Shown in pieces: positions 57,272-64,000 of a stretch of 64,000 nt of DNA (positions are counted from its first letter, which is position 1; every line of letters begins with the position of its first letter). Origin of the DNA: Primulina eburnea (taxonomy: Eukaryota > Streptophyta > Magnoliopsida > Lamiales > Gesneriaceae); the NCBI RefSeq assembly GCF_022965805.1, contig NC_133117.1, forward strand, positions 10,316,183 through 10,380,182, written 5' to 3'. The translations under genes and the position numbers were made by a program. The notes beneath the pieces are model-generated. The model saw nothing but the letters and a program-made list of their open reading frames with translations, was not told where the DNA came from and did not search any database.

Positions 57272-59029
57272 TGTAACGCCCCAGATTCGATGACTGTCCT
57301 CACTATATCGAGACGGGTCTTTCCAACGTTCTTATGTCCTCATTCACACGCACCCCAGAAAACTTCCCAGGAGGTCACCCATCCCAAAATTGCCCCAAGT
57401 CAAGCACACTTAACTTTGGAGTTCTTATGTGATGAGCTACCGAAAAGAAGATTTACCTTCGTGATATGAGTAGTACATATCAAATCTTTTAAGCCCTTTT
57501 CAACTGTACAGTCCATTACATTGAACATTCTCGGAATCCCTCTCATTTCGGTGTAAGATCGGTTCATTCATGTTCCTTCCACCTAGAAGACTGCTAGGAG
57601 CCGCTCATTGTTCGTGCAACCTCATGGCACCAGCGATTGGACTTGTCAAAATGGGTTAGGCCCGTCGGTCCGGCCCGCCCCGCCATAAAAATTGAACGGG
57701 TTGGGTTGAAAAAATAGCAACCCGTTTGGAGGTGGGCCAAATGGGTTGAGCCCGTTTGGGTTACGGGTCAAGACGGGTCGAGCCCAAACGGGGCGGGCTG
57801 GCCCGCCAAATTAGGATAAAATTTTACATTTTTAAGTTTTATATAAAAATTGGAATAAGTTTCATGCGTCCACAAGTCTTAGAACAAATATATTGATAAT
57901 TTACTCTTAGAACAAATATACATAAAGAAAATAAAAAGAGAGAAATTTTCAAATATACATAAAGCAAACAAAAGGGAATAAATTCCTGTAAATTTTATTC
58001 ATGAATCTTAAAATAATTATTAAGCATAGCAGTTGTTTGTGAACCCAAGAGCGGTTTCTTTTGAAGTCCGACGAGTTGCAGTGAAATTTTGTGGACCCGA
58101 CTGAGGTTTGCTAAGTATGTGTATTGTTGAAGACATAATATTTTTTAAAATTTACAACCATCTCTTTCCTCGACTTTATGTTCTCTTCCATGTCTCAATC
58201 TTCATGTTTGGTTTAAACACTTTACTTTTTATGGATTTTGTTGTATGATTTCTTAATTTCTTATTTCAACGTTTTTAAGTATTTTATGAAACTATTTGAC
58301 TGAAATATATTTTTCTTATATATTTACTTCGATACTCTTTAGAATTTTTTTTTAAAAAAAATAAGCGGGCCGGCCCGCCTAACCCGCGGCCCAAGGTGGG
58401 TTGGGCTGGGTTGACCATTTAGAGGCCCGCCAAAATGGCGGGTTGGCCCGCCCCGCCCAGCCTAATGGCGGGTTGTGGGCTGGTCCGCCCCGCCAACCCG
58501 TTTTGAGATGTATACCAGCGATCACCCCCCGTCCTCTTCGGCCCAGGGCCTCACATGCCCACCAGATTCCGCTTGGTTCGTCCCCGAACCACAGCGTACT
58601 AAGAGAGGTCGGCTCTGATACCAACTGTAACGCCCTAGATTCGACGACTGTCCTCACTGTATCAAGACGGGTCTTTCCAGCATGCTTATGTCCTCACTCA
58701 CACGCACCCTAGGAAAGTTCCCAGGAGGTCACTCATCCCAAAATTGCCCCAAGTCAAGCATGCTTAACTTTGGAGTTCTTATGTGATGAGCTACCGAAAA
58801 GAAGATGCACCTTAGTAATATGAGTAATACATATCAAATTTTTTAAACTATTTTCAACTGTACAGTCCATTACATTGAACAGTCTCGGAATCCCTCTCAT
58901 TCTGGTGTGGGATCGGTTCATTCATATTCCCTCCACCTAGAAGACTGCCAGGAGCTGCTCATTATCCGTGCAACCTCATGGCACCGACGATCACCTCCCC
59001 CCCCGCCTTCTTTGGCCCCGGGCCTCACA
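57272..59029 (-). mobile_element. Cassandra TRIM retrotransposon 2 (with hAT insertion)
   Basis: Minus orientation. The 5' LTR is 58,626-59,029; the PBS (GGCTCTGATACCA on +) is at 58,611-58,623; the 3' LTR is 57,272-58,555 and contains an hAT-like insertion. Perfect target duplication AAAGG (57,267-57,271 and 59,030-59,034). Net length without the insertion is about 873 bp, as in copy 1. 5S-like segments lie at 57,346-57,458 and 58,700-58,811. It sits between integrase and reverse transcriptase of copia E4. Confidence 0.95.
57638..58514. mobile_element. Non-autonomous hAT-like transposon
   Basis: 877 bp, flanked by an 8-bp duplication CCAGCGAT (57,630-57,637 and 58,515-58,522) that is Cassandra LTR sequence. 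Imperfect inverted ends: TGGACTTGTCAAAATGGG left and TATACATCTCAAAACGGG on the other strand at right (13 of 18 match). Both sub-terminal regions are packed with GGCCCGCC/GGCGGGCC motifs in both orientations, and the centre is AT-rich with no coding sequence. Confidence 0.85.
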
Positions 59030-59034
59030 AAAGG

Positions 59035-60816
59035 GGTTTCTCTTGTGGGATCCTACTGTCCATAAGCTTGTCATTAGCACAGATTTTATGATAAATTAAA
59101 GGGAGACAAAGACACACTGAAATCAGAAACTACTATAATTCTGGTCTAAAATAAGACAGACGCAGATCAAATTTCTTGTGAAGAAGTACCGGAGCAAGAG
59201 GAACAAGAACATGTTGAGTTTGAGGTTTCAAAAGTGAGGCAATCAACTTGAGAGAGAAAATCACCAGGTTGGCTGTCAGATTATGTCATTGAAAACAATA
59301 TTTAATATTGTCTATTTTCAGAAGATGGTGAGCTATCGAGTTTCATGAGGCTAGTCAAATCTCGGATGTATCCTTGTGTATGACAGCAATGCAAGAAAAA
59401 TTGGAGGCAATAGAGAGAAGTAAAACTTGGGATCTTGTTACACTACCACGAGGTAGGAAAACCATTGGTAACATATAAGTCTATAAGATCAAATGTGATG
59501 GCAAAAATCAAGTGGAGTAGTATCGTGCTAGATCGATGGTAAAAAGGTATGCTCAGAAAGAATGCATTGAATTCAATGAAATATTTTCTCTTGTGATGTG
59601 GTTTACAACAATCAGAGTAGTGTTGGCATTATGTGTGGCGTTTGACCTACATCTAGAATAGCTAGATGTGAAAACGATATTTCTTCATGGAGATCTTGAA
59701 TAAGAAATCTATATGCTCCAGCCAAAATGTTTTGTGAAAAAAAGACAAAGTGAACTTGGTTTGCAGGTTGAAAAAATTTATGTACGGTCTCAAACCGCCA
59801 CCAAGATGTTGATACAAGAGATTTAATTCCTATATCACGATCCTTGGATACAACAAACTTAGTGCTGACCCTTGTATATATTTCATTAGGCATGATGATG
59901 ATTATATTATTTTCTTGTTATATGTTAATGACATCTTGGTAGCAAACTCCAACAAAGATTAGGTCCAAGAATTGAAGGCACAATTGGACACATAGTTTGA
60001 TATGAAGGACTTGGGACCAGCAAACAAGATTCTAGTGATGTAAGTTCACCGAGAGAGAAGTAACAGATAGATTTTGCTTTCCCGGAAAAATTATTTGAAG
60101 AAAGTCTTGCAACGCTTCAACATACAATATAGTAAGACAATCTCGATCTCTCTTCTTGTTAACTTCAAGTTATCATCCGAGATAAGTACTAACAGTGAAA
60201 TAGAGAGGATGAAGTTGTATAGAGTACCACATGCATCAGCAGTGGAAAGTTTTATGTTCGCCATGATTTATACAAGGCCGGATATTGCTCAAGGAGTAGG
60301 AGAAGTTATTCGGTATATGGTGAATCTTGGACGAGAGCATCGAGGCGCTATTAAGAGGATTACTTAGATACATTAAGGGTACTTCAATTGCTTTATTGTG
60401 TTTTGGAGGATCAGATTTTATACTCAGGGGCTGTGTCGATTCATATTATGCAGGTGTTCCTGAAAAGAGAAAATATACTATTGGTTATGTGTTTACACTT
60501 GCAGGAGAAACAGTAAGTTGAATTTCAAAACTGCAAACAGTTGTGGTGTTATCTACAACAGATGTAGAATATATAGCAGTTACTCAAGCTTGCAATGAGG
60601 CAATATAGATTAAAAAATTATTGAAGGAAACCGAGAACAAAAAAGATAAGGTTCATTTGTTTTGTTACAGTCAGAGCGCCTTGCATATGCAAGGAATTCA
60701 TCATTTCATTCCAGGACTAAACACATTGGAGTTTAATTTCACTTTGTTCAAGAAGTAGTAGAAAAAGGAAGTGTAGATATGGAAAAGATCTATACAAAAG
60801 ATAACAGAGCTGATGC
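59035..60816 (+). pseudogene. Copia E4 reverse transcriptase and RNase H, broken
   Basis: Follows Cassandra 2. A linker (CEEVPEQEEQEHVEFEVSK) leads to reverse transcriptase pieces: RVVLALCVAFDLHLE, LDVKTIFLHGDLE, then LLYVNDILVA at about 59,915-59,944. The catalytic YVDD reads YVND, so polymerase activity would be lost even without the stops. RNase H follows (VVLSTTDVEYIAVTQACNEA, HLFCYSQSALHM). The frame ends at TENRAD-type sequence near 60,812, cut by LTR-C before the element's own end. More than ten stops or frameshifts. Confidence 0.85.
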
Positions 60817-62949
60817 TGAAAGGGGATCGGTTACGGTGACCGGAAGCGCAACGGAAGTCAAAAATTTTGGATTTATCGCAAGAATTTTCGGCCACCATGA
60901 CTTTGTGTGTAGCAAATGACATTCATAGTGTGTTTAGAAATTTACCTATCAACCTCTTGAGGTTGATGATGGCTCCAACCAAGTTGTAAACAACTTGGCT
61001 CTTCAAGGATGACAAATCTACAAGCTTCCTTTGAGCACTCCTTGCCCAACTATTAAGCCCACCACCAACTAGGTAGATCCCCTCATATTTTGCACTAGAA
61101 AAATATGAGGATTTTTCAAAGAGAAGTGAAGTGTTTCCTCAACAAATTGAAGAACAAAATTTTAGAGAAAAAATGGGAGAGGGGAGAATGAATTTTTTCG
61201 TGCATCTCATGGTCAAGGAGAGAAGGTGGAGCATTTTCTTGGTTGTAGAAAAAGTTGTGTCCAACTTTTGCATGCCATGCCTTGGAGACACAAAAAGTTG
61301 TCTCCCAACCCTTCACCTCACATGCATGATATATTATATGATTTTTTAACAAATTAAAAACCATGGACTAAATTTAATTATCTCAAACATATTTGAGACT
61401 AATTAAACATTACTTGAATTTACCCAAGTCCCACTAGTTAAATAATTAATTTAAATTGAGCTCTACAAGACTCAATATAATTTAATTAATTCAACACTTG
61501 AATTAATTTAATTATTTGGACTCTACTATGTCCACTAGTGTTTAATTAATTCAACACTTGAATTAATTTAATTTAGTCCATAATAATGTTTATGAAAATC
61601 ACAATTTTCAAATACATTATTCACTTGGCCAAATTTTAATTTAGGAACACATTCATAAATTAAAATTTACATTTCTCTCATAGAAGTCATACTTCTATTT
61701 TTCTTTACGCTTATAAACTCATTTATAAGCCGTTCAACACATTGAACTATTTTTCTCCTTTATAGAAGTCATACTTCTAATTTTCCCTACGCTTATAAAC
61801 TCCTTTATAAGCTGTTCAACACATTGAACTATTTTTACTTCTCAATGGGATCTTGAAAGCTAGTACTTGTGTGGCCCTCAATGGTTCATTGATACAACTA
61901 GCCGTGGGTTCACATCTCCATGTGATTCGGACTAAACATGTCCTTATATGAGCATACCCCAATTGCTCCATTCTTACTTATCAACACCTTGATAACAAGA
62001 ACGTCAGAACTCAAGTCTGATAGTACCCAACCAATCATGTTAAACGCCTAGCAGCATCGCTTACATGATTCCCTAGGTATCAAATGATAGTGCCTGCAAG
62101 AACCATTCAATTATGGTTAGCGTACAGTACGGTCCCTTCAACTCATATATCCCGACCGATTCGACAACCATTGGTTTATCGAGAGTTGTCAATGAATCGA
62201 TACTATGTGTCATGTCGTAGTTGCATCGATGGTGTAATCTATGAAACCCCTTTCATAATTACCACCATACTCTGATCAGAGATTTTAACCTACATACACA
62301 TGATAACACATAGGATATCTATACCCGAAGGTAAGCGGTGAATCCCCGACTACAATGCATCGACTCCTATATGTTTCGACAGAACACCCAACCTTGCCAC
62401 CTGATGACCCCATGAGAGTCGGTAAACAAGTCAAAGGTTAATTCTAGCACATAGAGTTTCAACGTTGTCCCGGGTCATAAGGACTAATGGTGTACAACCA
62501 TAAAACAGGACGTTTCCACTCGATAAGTGAGAACAACTTGGAAAGTCCTTTTATGGAGAGTTGTTCAGTGCACTCTACCAGGAGCACCTATCTGCATGCT
62601 CGGACATCACAATGTCCCCTACCAATGAAACATGGTACTCACATCGCAGATACTAGTCTCGAACTCTAGCGGCCTATATCCTTCTTAGTGGCGGCTGAAT
62701 CGACTAGGAACGGTTTAGAATATACAGTATTCCAAATATGAGTTTCATGATACTCATCATATGAGCATCTCATATTCTTTCTACTATTTGTATATTCAAG
62801 GGCTTTATCTATGCAACTAGCATGGGTATACAGATAAAGATGTGCCAAAATAATAATTTCAAATATTATTAAAATAAAGATTGCTTATACATAGAGTTTC
62901 ATTGTGAACACTCGTCCAACACTTGGCTCGACGGGCACCTACTTTAACA
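60817..62949 (-). repeat. 3' LTR of minus-strand copia (LTR-C)
   Basis: 2,133 bp; starts on the minus strand at 62,949 (TGTTAAAGTAGGTGCCCGTC) and ends GATCCCCTTTCA at 60,817, inside RNase H of copia E4. A polypurine tract abuts it at 62,950. Shares with LTR-A and LTR-B a block of about 900 bp (61.86-62.8 kb), including CTAGCCGTGGGTTCACAT, AGTGCCTGCAAGAACCA and GGCGGCTGAATCGACTAGGA. The target duplication is outside the window. Confidence 0.9.
61483..61844. repeat. Hairpin arrays in LTR-C
   Basis: Two hairpins AATTAATTCAA-CAC-TTGAATTAATT (61,485 and 61,545 regions, 60 bp apart), then an 82-bp unit repeated twice (61,681-61,762 and 61,763-61,844). Each unit holds three hairpins: TAGAAGTCATACTTCTA, CTTATAAACTCCTTTATAAG and GTTCAACACATTGAAC. 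Same geometry as in LTR-A and B, different sequence. Confidence 0.9.
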
Positions 62950-62960
62950 ATCTCCCACTT
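62950..62960 (-). other. Polypurine tract of minus-strand copia
   Basis: AAGTGGGAGAT on the minus strand, next to the LTR start TGTTAAAG. Confidence 0.85.
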
Positions 62961-64000
62961 GCACCAGAGCCAACTACCCATATGCTTCAAACCTATTGAT
63001 TCGCGATGCATCTTGAATAATGGTCCAGGTAAAGGCTTAGCTAGTGGATCAGCAATATTATCTGCAGAGCCAACTATGTCAATCGACACTTCTTCCTCTT
63101 TCCACAATCTCTCCGAGGATGTGGTACTTTCTCAATACATGTTTGGACTTCTGATGAGACCTTGTCTTCTTTGCTTGAGCTAAAGCTCCCGTGTTGTCAC
63201 ACAACACCGGGACAGGAGCAACTCCATTAGGAATGACGTCCAACTCTTAGACGAAATTCCTTATCCAACAGCCTCCCTTGCTGCATCTGATGCAGCAATG
63301 TATTCGGCCTCTGTGCTGGAATCAGCAGTATTGTCTTGCTTGGAACTCTTCCAAGTGACAGCAGCACCATTGAGCATGAATACAAACCAGAGGTTGACTT
63401 CGAGTCATCGATATCGTTTTGGAAGCTAGAGTCGATATAGCCTTCCAATTTCAGTTCTCCACCCCATAGACCAAGAACAATTTATTGGTCCTTCTCAACT
63501 ACTTGAGCATGTCTTTCACAGCTTTCAGTGTGGAAGACCAGGGTTCGATTAATATCTACTCACTAAACTTAGTGCGAAAGCCACGTCAGGACGTGTAGAT
63601 ATCATCCAATACATGATACTACCAATTGCCGAAGCATACAGAATGCGTGTCATCGCCGCTATCTCTGCATCAGTCTTGGGAGACATTGACTTGGATAGGG
63701 ACACGCCATGACACATTGGTAGATGTCTTCTCTTGGACTCATCCATCGAGAACCGCTTCACGATGGTATCAATGTATGTGGACTGGGTAAGACAAAGCAA
63801 TCTTCTTGATCTATCTCTATAGATCTGTATTCCCAATACAAAAGATGCTTCACCCAAGTCCTGTATCGAGAACTCACTTGCTAACCATATTTTAGTTGAT
63901 TGCAACATTCCTACATCATTCCCAATGAGTAGAATGTCATCAACATAAAACACCAGGAATGTCACAACACTCCCACTGACCTTCTTATACACACAGGGTT
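62961..64000 (-). pseudogene. Copia pol 3' part: reverse transcriptase end and RNase H
   Basis: Element continues past the right edge. From 63,992: reverse transcriptase with an intact catalytic FYVDDILLIGND, then ASEFSIQDLGEASFVLGIQI and STRPDVAFALSLVSRY. A stop follows at 63,549, with further stops in the connection region (63,450-63,550). RNase H is readable across frames: LEGYIDSSFQNDIDDSKSTS, then a frameshift, with EVSIDIVGSADNIADPLAKP and MHRESIGLKHMGSWL at the end (62,990-63,110). Fewer breaks than in copia E4, so it is younger, consistent with its LTR cutting E4. Confidence 0.85.

Noticed and set aside
55951..58811. Genuine 5S rRNA genes
   Set aside because: Each copy lies at the same place in a Cassandra LTR with target duplications and a PBS, and is diverged at both ends from true 5S.

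Overview
The window is a eukaryotic, almost certainly eudicot plant, repeat-rich intergenic block. It contains no host gene that I can recognise. Plant LTR retrotransposons of both superfamilies (Ty3 chromovirus-like, Ty3 Tat-like, Ty1/copia of several lineages), Cassandra TRIMs carrying 5S-rRNA-like LTRs, another tandem TRIM, a tRNA-derived SINE, a Mutator-like MITE and hAT-like non-autonomous elements explain most of the sequence. The mixture, especially the GGCAAAAACTTGTATGAGAC-type MITE end and the copia LTR families, feels like Lamiales, but that is a recollection-level inference, not a measurement.

Layout. 1-1581: right end of a Ty3-type LTR (+) that cuts into the integrase of an old minus-strand copia (1582-3240). 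3.6-6.27 kb: a large minus-strand Ty3 LTR. 7,082-25,968: a three-level nest. A 1.4-kb copia solo LTR (target duplication AATTG) is split by a minus-strand Ty3 element E1 (7830-25279, duplication CACTC), which is itself split by a plus-strand Ty3 element E2 (13,528-24,411). 25,969-28,279: a minus-strand copia LTR (LTR-A). 28,396-37,686: E3, a young complete Ty3 chromovirus-like element with 2.19-kb LTRs, PBS, PPT and duplication CCAGT, broken by one stop codon and one small frameshift. 37.7-42.4 kb: AT-rich intergenic DNA with a double TRIM and small DNA transposons. 42.4-48 kb: Tat-type LTRs in both orientations, a SIRE-like copia LTR split by a copia solo LTR (LTR-B) that carries a SINE, and a Tat gag running into a 100-N assembly gap. 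48.1-52.6 kb: a copia LTR end and a decayed minus-strand SIRE-like copia gag split by a solo LTR. 53.9-60.8 kb: a decayed plus-strand copia that hosts two Cassandra TRIMs in opposite orientations, one of them with an hAT-like element inside. 60,817-64,000: the 3' LTR (LTR-C) and pol 3' part of a minus-strand copia that leaves the window.

The most notable non-coding patterns are two. First, three unrelated Ty3 LTR families carry pairs of short GC-rich palindromes (CGCCCGGGCG, CGCTCGGGCG, GCGCATATGCGC) placed about 22-23 bp apart, two helical turns. Second, three diverged copia LTRs (A, B, C) contain arrays of short perfect hairpins whose sequence differs but whose geometry is kept, next to a shared ~900-bp block. 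E2 also shows a clean candidate spliceosomal intron (17,979-18,173) between gag and protease. All coding sequence seen is retrotransposon-derived and, apart from E3, heavily decayed.
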